Assembly: GCF_902459775.1 (NCBI RefSeq)
Contig: NZ_CABPSQ010000014.1
Location: forward strand, 62,001 to 126,000
Length of the DNA: 64,000 nt
Direction of reading: 5' to 3'
Source of the DNA: Pandoraea captiosa
GTDB taxonomy: Bacteria; Pseudomonadota; Gammaproteobacteria; Burkholderiales; Burkholderiaceae
Numbering within the stretch: position 1 is the first letter of the stretch; each line of letters starts with the position of its first letter. Shown piece after piece: positions 34,192-42,647 of this stretch. Below the pieces are notes generated by a model. That model saw only the letters and a list, made by a program, of their open reading frames with translations. It was not told where the DNA came from and searched no databases. The position numbers and the translations under genes were made by a program.

Positions 34192-35652
34192 ATGAACGAC
34201 ACCGTCACTCCGACTCAGCCGACGCTCGACACTGCGGCATTGCGCGAGTTCGTCGAACGCAAGTGGAACGACGAAATCCTGCACGCACTGACCGACTACA
34301 TTGCCGTGCCTGCCAAGAGCCCCGGCTTCGATGCCGACTGGGCGCGCAACGGCTACATCGACCGCGTGGTGCGCGACGCCGCGCAGTGGGCGGAGCGTCA
34401 GCCGGTCAAGGGACTGAAGCTGGAAGTGATCCGACTGGAAGGTCGCACGCCGGTGATCTTCTTCGAAGCGCCGGCCACGCGCTCGGGCAGTACCGACACG
34501 ATCGTGCTCTACGGTCACCTCGACAAGCAGCCTGAATTCGACGGCTGGCGCAAGGATCTTGGCCCGTGGACGCCCAAGTTCGAAGACGGCAAGCTCTACG
34601 GCCGCGGCGGTGCCGACGACGGTTACGCCATCTATTCTAGCGTCACGGCGCTTGCCGCGCTCGATGCACAGGGCGTGGAGCGTCCGCGCTGCGTGGGCCT
34701 GATCGAGACGTGCGAAGAGTCGGGCAGCTACGATCTGCTGCCGTATGTCGACGCGTTGCGTGACCGCCTTGGTCGCGTGAGTCTCGTGGTCTGTCTGGAT
34801 TCGGGGGCGGGCAATTACGACCAGCTCTGGCTCACGACGTCGTTGCGGGGGCTGATCTCCGGCAGTCTGGAAGTCCAGGTGCTCGACGAGGGCATTCACT
34901 CCGGTGGCTATGGCGGTATCGCACCGTCGAGCTTTCGCATCATGCGCCAGTTGTTCGAGCGTCTGGAAGACGCCGGTAGCGGCAACGTGCTGCCGAAGGG
35001 ATTCCACAGCCCGATCCCGCTGCAACGGCTCAAGGAAGCGGAGGCGACCGCGCAGATTCTCGGCGACGACGTGTGGAAGAAGATGCCGTGGGCCTGCGGT
35101 CAGGACGGCCTGTCCGTATTGCCGACCACGACCGATCCCAAAGAGGCGCTGCTCAACTCGACGTGGCGTCCGTCGCTGTCGGTGACGGGGGCGGCGGGCC
35201 TTCCGGCGCTGGCCGATGCCGGCAACGTGTTGCGTCCGCGCACTGCCTTCAAGCTCTCGCTGCGTCTGCCGCCGCTCGTCGATGCGGTGCAGGCCGTGCA
35301 GGAGCTCAAGGCCTTGCTCGAAGTCGATCCGCCATACAACGCGAAGGTGACATTCAAGTCCGACGCCGGTGCCGCTTCCGGCTGGAACGCGCCGGATGTC
35401 GCGCCGTGGCTCACCTCGGCGCTCAACACGGCGTCGCAACGCCATTACGGCGCGGATGTGGCCTACATCGGGCAGGGCGGCACGATCCCGCTGATGAACA
35501 CGCTGCAAGCCGGTTTTCCGACGGCGCAGTTCATGGTGTGCGGCGTACTCGGACCGAAGTCGAATGCGCACGGACCGAACGAGTTCCTGCATGTGCCTTA
35601 CGCGAAAAAACTGACGGCAGCCGTCGCGGAGGTCATCTCGCTCGCGCCTTGA
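34192..35652 (+). CDS. M20 family metallopeptidase (dipeptidase-like)
   Basis: Di-zinc peptidase of 486 residues, cytoplasmic. Metal sites are visible: LYGHLDKQPE (His, and the catalytic Asp), LYGRGGADDGYA (bridging Asp), ETCEESGS (catalytic and metal Glu), and HGPNEFLHVPY (last His). The inserted lid domain lies between about residues 210 and 390. It most resembles the CNDP/dipeptidase group, so it likely cleaves dipeptides. A terminator follows 54 bp downstream. Confidence 0.94.
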   Translation: MNDTVTPTQPTLDTAALREFVERKWNDEILHALTDYIAVPAKSPGFDADWARNGYIDRVVRDAAQWAERQPVKGLKLEVIRLEGRTPVIFFEAPATRSGSTDTIVLYGHLDKQPEFDGWRKDLGPWTPKFEDGKLYGRGGADDGYAIYSSVTALAALDAQGVERPRCVGLIETCEESGSYDLLPYVDALRDRLGRVSLVVCLDSGAGNYDQLWLTTSLRGLISGSLEVQVLDEGIHSGGYGGIAPSSFRIMRQLFERLEDAGSGNVLPKGFHSPIPLQRLKEAEATAQILGDDVWKKMPWACGQDGLSVLPTTTDPKEALLNSTWRPSLSVTGAAGLPALADAGNVLRPRTAFKLSLRLPPLVDAVQAVQELKALLEVDPPYNAKVTFKSDAGAASGWNAPDVAPWLTSALNTASQRHYGADVAYIGQGGTIPLMNTLQAGFPTAQFMVCGVLGPKSNAHGPNEFLHVPYAKKLTAAVAEVISLAP

Positions 35653-35706
35653 GACACAGCACGTCACGCCGCCTGCGCGACGTCGGTTTCAGGCATTACC
35701 GTACGG

Positions 35707-35735
35707 AACGGACCGCCATAGTGCGGTCCGTTTTG
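35707..35735 (+). terminator. Terminator after the M20 dipeptidase gene, possibly bidirectional
   Basis: A 10-bp stem AACGGACCGC / GCGGTCCGTT with 6-base loop, followed by TTTTG. The minus strand copy could serve the convergent amidohydrolase gene. Confidence 0.85.
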
Positions 35736-35776
35736 CATTGGTGTGGGGATGAGATCGGGTCCGACCGTCCCGACGC

Positions 35777-37030
35777 TCACAACCGATGCGTCGCCGCTTC
35801 TATCGCTTGCACACCGCGCATGAAGTCGTTCAGGTCCATGCTCTCGGCCGGGTTGTGCGACCCGTTGGCGTTGCGTACGAACACCATGCCGCTGGGAATG
35901 CCGGCGTTGGCGAAGATCGCGGCGTCGTGTCCTGCACCGCTTGGTACGCGCTCTTGCGGCAGATCCAGCGCGCGGCATACGTCCTCCAGGATCGACGACA
36001 CCTGTTTGTCCATGACTGCGGGTGCCGAGGCGAGCCGACGGTCGAAGACGAACTTCACGCCACGGTCACGCTCGATGGCGCGGCACTCGGTGCGCATCAG
36101 TTCGTAGAAGACGTCGAGCGTGTCGGCGCTCTGGCTGCGGACCTCCAGACTGAAATCGACTTTGCCCGGAATGCGCGAGATCGCATGCTCTGCGGGATCG
36201 GTCCCCACGATACCGGTGGTCACGACCAGGTCGATGCCGCGCTCGAGCAGCGCACGCCAGTGTTCGTCCAGCCGCGTAATGAAATCGGCCACGGCGAACA
36301 TCGCGTCGTGACGCAACCATCGCGGCACCGCCCCCGAATGCCCGGCTTCGCCGACGCACGACACGCGGTTATGCCGCACGTTGCCGCGAATGCCCGGCAC
36401 GATGGCCACGGGCATGTCGCGCGCCATCATCACCGGCCCCTGTTCGATATGCAGTTCGAGCCACGCCTTCGCGCGCGACGCGTCGAAGAGGATCTCCCCG
36501 GCGCGAATCGCCTCGACATCGGCCCCGGCCTGCGCCATGCACTCGCCGAGCGGTCGGGCGTGCGTGCGATGCGGCATGGCGAGATCGGCGTCGCTCAGTT
36601 TGCCGAATAGCGCACTCGATCCCATGTACGCGCGGCCGAACCACGCGCTTTCTTCGCCGCGCAGCGCGAGCACGCGAACCGGCGTGGCACTCGCACGCCC
36701 GCTGCGCCGTTGTTCGACGAGGCACAGCAGCCCGGCGACGATGCCCGCGAGACCATCGTAGTTGCCGCCCTGCGGCACGGAGTCGAGGTGCGAGCCGATC
36801 CACGTCGCGGGGGCGGTGGCGTCGTCGTCGGGCAGGGTGAAGACGAGATTGGCCGCACGGTCGCGCGCGACCGACAGTCCCTGATGACCCGCCCATTCCG
36901 AGAGATAGGATGCTGCGGCGTTCTCGCCGTCGCCATAGCTGTCGCGGGTGATGCCGACGCCGTCGCTGCCCAGACGGCGCAGGTCGGTAAAGAGTTGCTC
37001 GGCCAGCGGGGCCAGCGCGTTCAGTTCCAT
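35777..37030 (-). CDS. Zn-dependent amidohydrolase, M20 AllC/HyuC-like (N-carbamoyl amino acid or ureido acid hydrolase)
   Basis: Cytoplasmic di-metal enzyme of 417 residues in the allantoate amidohydrolase / beta-ureidopropionase / N-carbamoyl-L-amino acid hydrolase family. Metal ligands: GSHLDSVPQGGNYDG, LRGEESAWFG, LELHIEQGPV and NGSHNPAES; the sulfate-binding-like GHDAAIFA block is present. Such enzymes split an N-carbamoyl group to CO2, ammonia and an amino acid. It is last in the minus-strand cluster with PyrD- and PyrK-like genes, 123 bp after pyrD-like, across a 9-bp repeat. N-carbamoyl-aspartate is a plausible substrate, by context only. Confidence 0.92.
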   Translation of the reverse strand: MELNALAPLAEQLFTDLRRLGSDGVGITRDSYGDGENAAASYLSEWAGHQGLSVARDRAANLVFTLPDDDATAPATWIGSHLDSVPQGGNYDGLAGIVAGLLCLVEQRRSGRASATPVRVLALRGEESAWFGRAYMGSSALFGKLSDADLAMPHRTHARPLGECMAQAGADVEAIRAGEILFDASRAKAWLELHIEQGPVMMARDMPVAIVPGIRGNVRHNRVSCVGEAGHSGAVPRWLRHDAMFAVADFITRLDEHWRALLERGIDLVVTTGIVGTDPAEHAISRIPGKVDFSLEVRSQSADTLDVFYELMRTECRAIERDRGVKFVFDRRLASAPAVMDKQVSSILEDVCRALDLPQERVPSGAGHDAAIFANAGIPSGMVFVRNANGSHNPAESMDLNDFMRGVQAIEAATHRL

Positions 37031-37067
37031 GTGTGCTTCTTTTCGCGTGAGACGATGCGAGGGTTAA

Positions 37068-37112
37068 CGGGTGAAACGGGTGATACGGGTGATACGGGTG
37101 ATACGGGTGATA
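37068..37112. repeat. 9-bp tandem repeat, five units, upstream of the amidohydrolase gene
   Basis: Units of the form CGGGTGATA between the amidohydrolase start (37030) and the pyrD-like stop (37154). It ends 38 bp before the start codon, where it could affect mRNA leader length. Confidence 0.92.
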
Positions 37113-37153
37113 CGGTTGGTGCAGGTGAAGTTCTGTGCGACGTGCCGAACCTC

Positions 37154-38104
37154 TCAGCCCGACTGTTGCGCGAAGCGCAGCCAGCGGTCGGTCAGTTGCG
37201 CGTCGATGGCGACGGCGCCCGTGAGCGTCGAAATCCTGTCGATACCGTGCGTGTCGCAGTACGACGTGAGCCCATCGACGATGTGTCCCATCACGGCGGG
37301 ATCGCGAAACGATGCGGTGCCGACCTGTACGGCCGTTGCGCCCGCGAGCATGAACTCGGCCGCGTCGTGCGCCGTTTCGATACCACCGCAGCCGATGATC
37401 GGAATGCGCACTGCCCGGTGGCATTGATGCACGAGACGCACTGCCAGCGGCTTGATCGCCGGGCCCGAGAGGCCGCCCATCACATTGCCGAGTTTCGGTT
37501 TGCGGGTGTGTACGTCGATGGCCATGCCAAGCACGGTATTGCCCATGACAATGGCGTCGGCACCGGCGTCTTCGGCCGCGCGAGCGATGAGCGCGATCTG
37601 CCCCGCATTGGGCGTGAGCTTGACCCACAAAGGGTGCGATGTCCGGCGGCGAATCGCGCTCACGGCCTTGTATGTGCTTTCAGGCTGCATGGCGAAGGCC
37701 ATGCCGTCAGCTTCGAGGTTCGGGCATGAGATGTTGGCTTCGATGGCCGCGACCTCCGGCAGCGAGAGCGTCTCGCAGGCGTGCGCGAACGACTCGGCCG
37801 TATCCGCCGATACGGACACGACAACCGGGGTGTCGAAGCGCGTGTAGGCAGGCAGCACGTCGCGGCGATACGCGTCGAGCCCCTTGCTGGGAATGCCGAT
37901 GGAATTGAGCATGCCGCCGGCCGTCTCGGCCACGCGCGGGGTCGGATTGCCCGCGCGCGAGTTCGGCGACACGCTCTTGATGACGAGTGCCCCGAGCCGG
38001 TTGAGGTCAAGCGCTTCGGCGTATTCGACGGCGAAGCAACCCGACGCGGGCATCACGGGATTGCGCAGCGTCAGCGCGCCAATGCGAACGGAAAGATCAG
38101 CCAA
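37154..38104 (-). CDS. Dihydroorotate dehydrogenase-like catalytic subunit (class 1B)
   Basis: FMN-dependent TIM-barrel enzyme of 316 residues. The class 1 catalytic Cys is in ANISCPNLE (~residue 130); GNPTPRVAETAGGMLNSIGI, WVKLTPN, NTVLGMAIDV and GCGGIETAHDAAEFMLAGA form the FMN and substrate pocket. Start TTG 38104 overlaps the pyrK-like stop and has GAGG upstream. Pairing with a PyrK-type electron subunit marks class 1B, which uses NAD. Many Burkholderiales make pyrimidines with a membrane class 2 PyrD, so this copy may serve catabolism (orotate reduction); that is inference. Confidence 0.9.
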   Translation of the reverse strand: MADLSVRIGALTLRNPVMPASGCFAVEYAEALDLNRLGALVIKSVSPNSRAGNPTPRVAETAGGMLNSIGIPSKGLDAYRRDVLPAYTRFDTPVVVSVSADTAESFAHACETLSLPEVAAIEANISCPNLEADGMAFAMQPESTYKAVSAIRRRTSHPLWVKLTPNAGQIALIARAAEDAGADAIVMGNTVLGMAIDVHTRKPKLGNVMGGLSGPAIKPLAVRLVHQCHRAVRIPIIGCGGIETAHDAAEFMLAGATAVQVGTASFRDPAVMGHIVDGLTSYCDTHGIDRISTLTGAVAIDAQLTDRWLRFAQQSG

Positions 38105-39047
38105 AGTCCACCTCGCCTACAACGTTACGAATCGGAAACACGGGGCCTTCGCGGCACACGCGAAGGAATTGCTTGTCGCCGTCGCTATCGAACAGGCGGA
38201 CGCACGACAGGCACACGCCCATGCCGCACGCCATACGCTGTTCCATCGCGACTTCACCGACGATGTTCGGATACGCATCGAGCGCTCGCTGGAGCAGCAT
38301 CAGCAGGCGATGCGAGCCACATGTGTAGACGGCGTCGTGCGGCGCGGCGGCGAGCAGGGCGTGCACACGCGGCGCCAACGCCTCCACGGCGGACGAGCCA
38401 TCGCTGTCGAACACGCAATGCACGTCGGCCAGCGCACGGGCTTGCGGCGAGCGCAGGAATTCGTCGTGCATCAGATCGGCCTCGCTGCGCGCGGACATCA
38501 CAACCGTCAGTTGCAGACCGGCGGCGGCCGCGCGTTGCACGAGCGGCGCCATCGTCGCCAGCCCCACACCGCGCGCGACGAACATCACGCGTTTCCAGGC
38601 AGTGTCGAGCGTGAACGTGTTGCCGAGGGGACCGACGATGTCGAGCGATGCGCCCTCGGCGAGCGTGGCCAGCGCGCGGGTGCCGACGCCTGTCACGTTG
38701 TAAAGGAACTCGATGGTGTCCGGCTCGGGACCGGTGCCGTAGACGCTCATCGGGCGAAGCAGGAACGGCGCCTCGCTGGCAGTGACCGGACACTTCAACT
38801 GATAGAACTGTCCGGGGTGCGTGGTCAGGGCGATGGGGGCGTCTGCCTGCAAACGCAGATAGCGATACCGCGCATTCACCGCGTGGTGGCTCAGGACCCG
38901 GCAGCGATGGGTCGCGACGCTCGGGCCTGCCGCCGTACCGCATGTGGCTTCGGCGCAAGTGTGCGATGCACGCGTGTGGCACGCCGGCGAGTGCACCGGC
39001 ACTACCGGATGGGGGGTGTTGCCGGAGGTCAGGGAAACGACTGACAT
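38097..39047 (-). CDS. PyrK-like iron-sulfur/FAD electron transfer subunit
   Basis: A 316-residue partner of the dehydrogenase. FAD site LLRPMSVYG, NAD domain MFVARGVGLATMAPL and YTCGSHRLLMLL, and a C-terminal [2Fe-2S] cluster of the PyrK type (CGMGVCLSC then a distant Cys in RVCREGPVF). It passes electrons between NAD(H) and the FMN subunit. The N-terminus is about 50 residues longer than in PyrK and holds four Cys and several His (SPACHTRASHTCAEATC), an unusual feature. It overlaps the next gene by 8 bp. Confidence 0.9.
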   Translation of the reverse strand: MSVVSLTSGNTPHPVVPVHSPACHTRASHTCAEATCGTAAGPSVATHRCRVLSHHAVNARYRYLRLQADAPIALTTHPGQFYQLKCPVTASEAPFLLRPMSVYGTGPEPDTIEFLYNVTGVGTRALATLAEGASLDIVGPLGNTFTLDTAWKRVMFVARGVGLATMAPLVQRAAAAGLQLTVVMSARSEADLMHDEFLRSPQARALADVHCVFDSDGSSAVEALAPRVHALLAAAPHDAVYTCGSHRLLMLLQRALDAYPNIVGEVAMEQRMACGMGVCLSCVRLFDSDGDKQFLRVCREGPVFPIRNVVGEVDFG

Positions 39048-39098
39048 GGGGACTCCGAATAGTGGGGCGCGCACGATGGGCGCGAGGAAATGATGCGG

Positions 39099-39170
39099 CG
39101 ATCAGACGATCAGACGATCAAACGATCAAACGATCAAACGATCAGACGATCAGACGATCAGACGATCAGG
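39099..39170. repeat. 8-bp tandem repeat, nine units, upstream of the pyrK-like gene
   Basis: Nine perfect-length units CGATCAGA or CGATCAAA between the MFS stop (39234) and the pyrK-like start (39047), beginning 52 bp before that start. Confidence 0.95.
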
Positions 39171-39233
39171 CAAATGGACGAAACGAATCACGGTGCCGGT
39201 GGCGCGAAACCGTATCGCGTCACCGGTGCCGCA

Positions 39234-40502
39234 TCATTCGAGTTCTGCGCCTTTGAGTTCGGGAATGAGAAATCGCGTGGCGATCATGTCCAGGACATAC
39301 AGGCTTGCAAGCAGCGCGATGGCGATCTGGAACGAGTAGCGCGTGGCGAGCGCGCCGACGACGAGTGGACCGAGACCGCCGATGGCGCGCCCGATGTTCC
39401 ACAGCACGTTCTGCGCAGTGGCTCGCGCCGCCGTGGGATAAGCCTCTGACATGAGCGTGCCATAGCCGCCGACCATGCCGTTGACGAACATTCCCATGAA
39501 CGCGCCCGCGAAGAGCATCACCGTCGGATCGGTCAATTGCGAGTAGACGATCACCATGACGACGGCGCCTGCCTGATACAACAAGAACGTGGGGCGACGG
39601 CCGATGCGGTCCGCCAGTTGGCCGAAGGCCCAGACGCCGAACATCATGCCGATCACCGTGGCGGCGGTCCACAGGCCCGACTTCGTCAGCGAGAAGCCGA
39701 GCTTCTGCGAGAGAAAGGTCGGCAACCAGATCATGATTCCGTAATAGCCGAAGTTCTGCACCGAACACAGGATCACGATGCCAAGGCTCACGCGCGTGGT
39801 GCGGGCGTCTTTCACGAGCAGACGAAACGCGTTCGCGCTGCCGTGACGCGATGCCGGGTCCGTGCGACGCACGAAGACTTCCGGCTCATGCAGCTTGTTG
39901 CGCAGTACCCAGGCGACGAGCGCGGGCAGCACGCCTACGACGAACATGCCGCGCCAGCCGATGTACATGAGCAGCAACGGCGTGAGCAGGGCGGCGGCGA
40001 GCACGCCGGTCTGCCAGCCGAGCGCTACGTACGACGAGACGCGCGCGCGTTTGGAGGCGGGCCAGGCTTCTGCCGCGAGTGCCATGCCGATGCCGAACTC
40101 GCCACCCAGGCCGATGCCCGCAATCGTGCGATAGACGAGCAGGTCCCAGAAGCCCTGCGCCAGCGCACACAGGCCGGTGAAAACGGCGAACAGCAGAATC
40201 GTCCACGTCAGCATGCGCACGCGACCGTAGCGATCCGAGAGCGCGCCGAAGAGGATGCCGCCGGCGACCGCACCGATCAGCGTCCATGTGACCAGTGCCC
40301 CCGCTTGCCCTGCGCTCAGATGCAGGCCGAGCGTGATGGCAGGCAGCATGAAACCGAGAATCAGCAGATCGAAGCCGTCCATCGCATAACCGATGGCCGA
40401 TCCCGCGAGTGCTTTCCATGCGTACGGTGTGACGATGTCATCGCCCGGCTTGGCCGAGTCGCCGGTGCGATGCGCTCGCGTTGTGTTCAGATTGGCTTCC
40501 AT
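39234..40502 (-). CDS. MFS transporter, aromatic/organic acid:H+ symporter (AAHS)-like
   Basis: Proton-coupled importer of 422 residues with 12 helices. The signature of the acid symporter group is seen: AMDGFDLLILGFMLPAI in helix 1, GALSDRYGRVRML in the 2-3 loop, GLGGEFGIGMALAAEAWP in helix 5, and QLADRIGRRPTF in the 8-9 loop. Members take up benzoate-type or other small organic anions. In this cluster orotate or a related ring acid is a reasonable guess. ATG 40502 follows GGGAGG; a 16-bp operator-like site lies 59 bp upstream. Confidence 0.92.
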   Translation of the reverse strand: MEANLNTTRAHRTGDSAKPGDDIVTPYAWKALAGSAIGYAMDGFDLLILGFMLPAITLGLHLSAGQAGALVTWTLIGAVAGGILFGALSDRYGRVRMLTWTILLFAVFTGLCALAQGFWDLLVYRTIAGIGLGGEFGIGMALAAEAWPASKRARVSSYVALGWQTGVLAAALLTPLLLMYIGWRGMFVVGVLPALVAWVLRNKLHEPEVFVRRTDPASRHGSANAFRLLVKDARTTRVSLGIVILCSVQNFGYYGIMIWLPTFLSQKLGFSLTKSGLWTAATVIGMMFGVWAFGQLADRIGRRPTFLLYQAGAVVMVIVYSQLTDPTVMLFAGAFMGMFVNGMVGGYGTLMSEAYPTAARATAQNVLWNIGRAIGGLGPLVVGALATRYSFQIAIALLASLYVLDMIATRFLIPELKGAELE

Positions 40503-40560
40503 GATCGATTCCCGTGGGAGGCAAGGGCTTCGTCTGTTCACGAAGCGGACTTGTCAGATT

Positions 40561-40576
40561 GTCTATATTTTTAGAC
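40561..40576. promoter_or_regulatory. Operator-like site 2 (GTCTA-N6-TAGAC)
   Basis: A 16-bp near-palindrome between the small helical gene and the MFS gene, with both 5-base arms identical to the site at 40941. It lies 59 bp before the MFS start. Confidence 0.65.
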
Positions 40577-40601
40577 GATCAAGTGAAAAAAACGCGTGAC
40601 G

Positions 40602-40925
40602 TCACGCGTAGACCTCGGTCGTCGACTGCGTGGCGAAATGGTTGAGTGCGGCGAGAAAACGGGTGTCGGACTCGACGGCCGCATCGCGCAGCAGCGTGGC
40701 GTGTGTTCGAGTGCGCGCGAGAAAGGCGTGAAACGTTTCGCCGCTGGTCGCTACGCCCGTTTGGCGCTCCGCGAACGTCTGCGCCGCCTGTGCGAGCAGG
40801 AGCAGCGCGGCGGATTCGCGCGTGGCGGTACGCGACGCGTTCAGACAGCGTGCGGCGAAATCCTCGATGTCGGACAGACCGACCGTGTCGCGCTGTAACC
40901 AGGCGCATGCGAGTTGCAGATCCAT
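40602..40925 (-). CDS. Small helical protein of unknown function, 107 residues
   Basis: No signal or membrane segment; the sequence is almost wholly helical and Ala/Leu/Arg-rich (LACAWLQRDTVGLSDIEDFAARCL, SAALLLLAQAAQTFAERQTG). ATG 40925 is chosen because GGAG lies 6 bp before it; two in-frame ATGs (40928, 40937) are less well spaced. It stands first in the minus-strand cluster and has an operator-like palindrome just upstream. I do not recognise the family. Confidence 0.7.
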   Translation of the reverse strand: MDLQLACAWLQRDTVGLSDIEDFAARCLNASRTATRESAALLLLAQAAQTFAERQTGVATSGETFHAFLARTRTHATLLRDAAVESDTRFLAALNHFATQSTTEVYA

Positions 40926-40940
40926 CATGAACTCCATTTG

Positions 40941-40956
40941 TCTAAATATTTAGACT
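40941..40956. promoter_or_regulatory. Operator-like site 1, perfect 16-bp palindrome
   Basis: GTCTAAATATTTAGAC, a perfect inverted repeat, 15 bp before the start of the 107-residue protein gene. It is the best of three related sites in this region. Confidence 0.75.
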
Positions 40957-41108
40957 AAACGAACCCGACAGGGCAGGCAAGGCGAAAATAATCGGGGCTA
41001 ACCCTGATGTCGGGCGGTCGTGGCGACACGCCTCGCACGCCATCGTGCATGCCCGCGCAGGGCGCTTTGTGGGCGCTTTGTGGGTGCTGTGTGGGGCTGT
41101 GCGAGCCG

Positions 41109-41142
41109 CCGGCGGGCGAAAGCGCGTGAAGTCGCCCGCCGG
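41109..41142 (-). terminator. Strong inverted repeat after the porin gene, possible terminator
   Basis: An 11-bp GC-rich stem (CCGGCGGGCGA and its complement) with a 12-base loop, 30 bp beyond the porin stop. No T-run follows on the minus strand, so it may act in mRNA stability or with Rho. Confidence 0.5.
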
Positions 41143-41171
41143 AAAACATCGCGATATTGCGATTCGCCGCG

Positions 41172-42224
41172 TCAGAAGCGCACGCGCATACCTGCGCCGT
41201 ACGTCTGTCCCGTCGACATATCGCTCATGTGGTCGTACTTGTACGCCACGTAGACGTCGGTGCGCTTCGAGAGGGGGTAGTCGTAGCCGAGCGCCCACGT
41301 CGTGCGGCGCTGGTTGTCGCCGGAACCGCTCGAGCCGGTGTAGGCCACCGACGCCAGCACGCTGCCCGGACCGACCGGCACCGATGCGCCGAGCTGCCCG
41401 GTGTTCGCGTGGAAATTGCCGCTCGTTGCCTGGCTGGCGACCAGCATGTACTGCGCGAAGACCTTCACCACACTCAGGTCGTACGAGAGGCCGAGCTGCA
41501 CGGTGTTCTGATTCGTGAGGCCGGTCACACCGGGCAACTGCGAGCCGAAGTCACCCGGCGTTGCGCTGAAGTTCACGTACTGATAATTCACCGCGGCGGC
41601 GAACGGACCGTTGGCGTACGTGAGTGCGGCAGCCCACTTCTTCGCGCTGTGATCCGACGCGCTATTGCCCGTGGCGTACAGCAGCGTGCCGGCAAGACCG
41701 GCGTACGTGGGTGTCGTGTACGCGATGGCGTTGTTCCATGCCGAATCGCCCACCACGCCTTGCGTTCCCAGACCTTTGTAGGTGTGGAAGACCATCGGCG
41801 AGAAGGTGTACGAGTTGTTGAACGGGTTGAACTGGATCGTCGCGAGGTACATGGGCGTGGTGATCCGCCCGATGCGCAACGTGCCAAGGCGCGTGTTGGA
41901 CAGCCCCACGTAAGCGTTGCGCGAGAAGAAGCTGTCGCCCGCAAAGCGCCCGTACGTCCCGTTGTTCGGCTGGAAGTAGCTCTCCAGTACGAACAGCGCA
42001 CTATTGCCGCCGCCCAGATCTTCCGTGCCCGACATGCCCCAGTACGAGGTCGTCATGCCGCCGCCTTGCTGCACGACCGCGGCGTTGCCGCCGGGGTTCT
42101 TCATGGAGCCCACGTAGGCGTCTGCCAAACCGTAGAAGCTCACGCTCGATTGCGCATGCGCGGTGCTTGCAAGTGCGACAGCGCCCACTGCGGCGGCGCC
42201 CGCCACCTTGTGCCAGGTTTTCAT
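41172..42224 (-). CDS. Outer-membrane general porin (gram-negative porin_4 / OmpC-like of Burkholderiales)
   Basis: A 16-stranded trimeric porin of 350 residues. Signal peptide ends STAHA-QSSV, followed by the usual first strand SVSFYGLADAYVG. The protein has alternating strands, typical blocks GTEDLGGGNSALFVLES and RNAYVGLSN, and the C-terminal Phe needed for Bam insertion (GAGMRVRF). ATG 42224 has AGAGGG 4 bp upstream; ATG 42227 is an alternative. A 16-bp operator-like site lies ~150 bp upstream, shared with the divergent XRE gene. It may admit the substrate of the adjacent MFS importer. Confidence 0.95.
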   Translation of the reverse strand: MKTWHKVAGAAAVGAVALASTAHAQSSVSFYGLADAYVGSMKNPGGNAAVVQQGGGMTTSYWGMSGTEDLGGGNSALFVLESYFQPNNGTYGRFAGDSFFSRNAYVGLSNTRLGTLRIGRITTPMYLATIQFNPFNNSYTFSPMVFHTYKGLGTQGVVGDSAWNNAIAYTTPTYAGLAGTLLYATGNSASDHSAKKWAAALTYANGPFAAAVNYQYVNFSATPGDFGSQLPGVTGLTNQNTVQLGLSYDLSVVKVFAQYMLVASQATSGNFHANTGQLGASVPVGPGSVLASVAYTGSSGSGDNQRRTTWALGYDYPLSKRTDVYVAYKYDHMSDMSTGQTYGAGMRVRF

Positions 42225-42370
42225 CATTCCCTCTTTGTTTGTATAAATTTCTGGACGGCGCGCAGGCTATCACCCCCTGCGCCTCAGGTCATCCCCCCTG
42301 TGAGCCTGCTGGCCGCTGCGAGTCGCGGCATTCTCACGCGATGGGTGACCGTGTCCGGAATCGTGCGTAA

Positions 42371-42386
42371 ATCTAAAAAAATAGAC
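42371..42386. promoter_or_regulatory. Operator-like site 3 (ATCTA-N6-TAGAC)
   Basis: A 16-bp site matching nine of the ten arm bases of the palindrome at 40941, in the divergent region between the porin and the XRE regulator. Confidence 0.6.
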
Positions 42387-42540
42387 AACCGGAAAAATAT
42401 TCCGTGAGCAGAGGTAAGGGGGCGTGGGGGAGGGGCGAGGGGGGACCGGTATAATCCCGGCACTGCAATGCGGGCACCGCATGCGCTGGCAGATGGCGAG
42501 CGCACGCCGCGTGGATCGGTGCGGATGACGTGGATGGTGT

Positions 42541-42576
42541 GGACAGTACGGACAGTACGGACAGTACGGACGGTAG
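42541..42576. repeat. 9-bp tandem repeat, 3.5 units, upstream of the XRE regulator
   Basis: Units of GGACAGTAC ending 71 bp before the regulator's start. Confidence 0.88.
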
Positions 42577-42647
42577 CGATGGCACGCAGAGTCATGCGCC
42601 GCACTTCGCACGACGCAGTATCGGACATGTATTCGACAGGAGGCGAT

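Noticed and set aside
39099-39170. CGATCARA repeats read as CRISPR or iterons
   Set aside because: Head-to-tail 8-bp units without spacers and no replication gene nearby; a simple tandem repeat.
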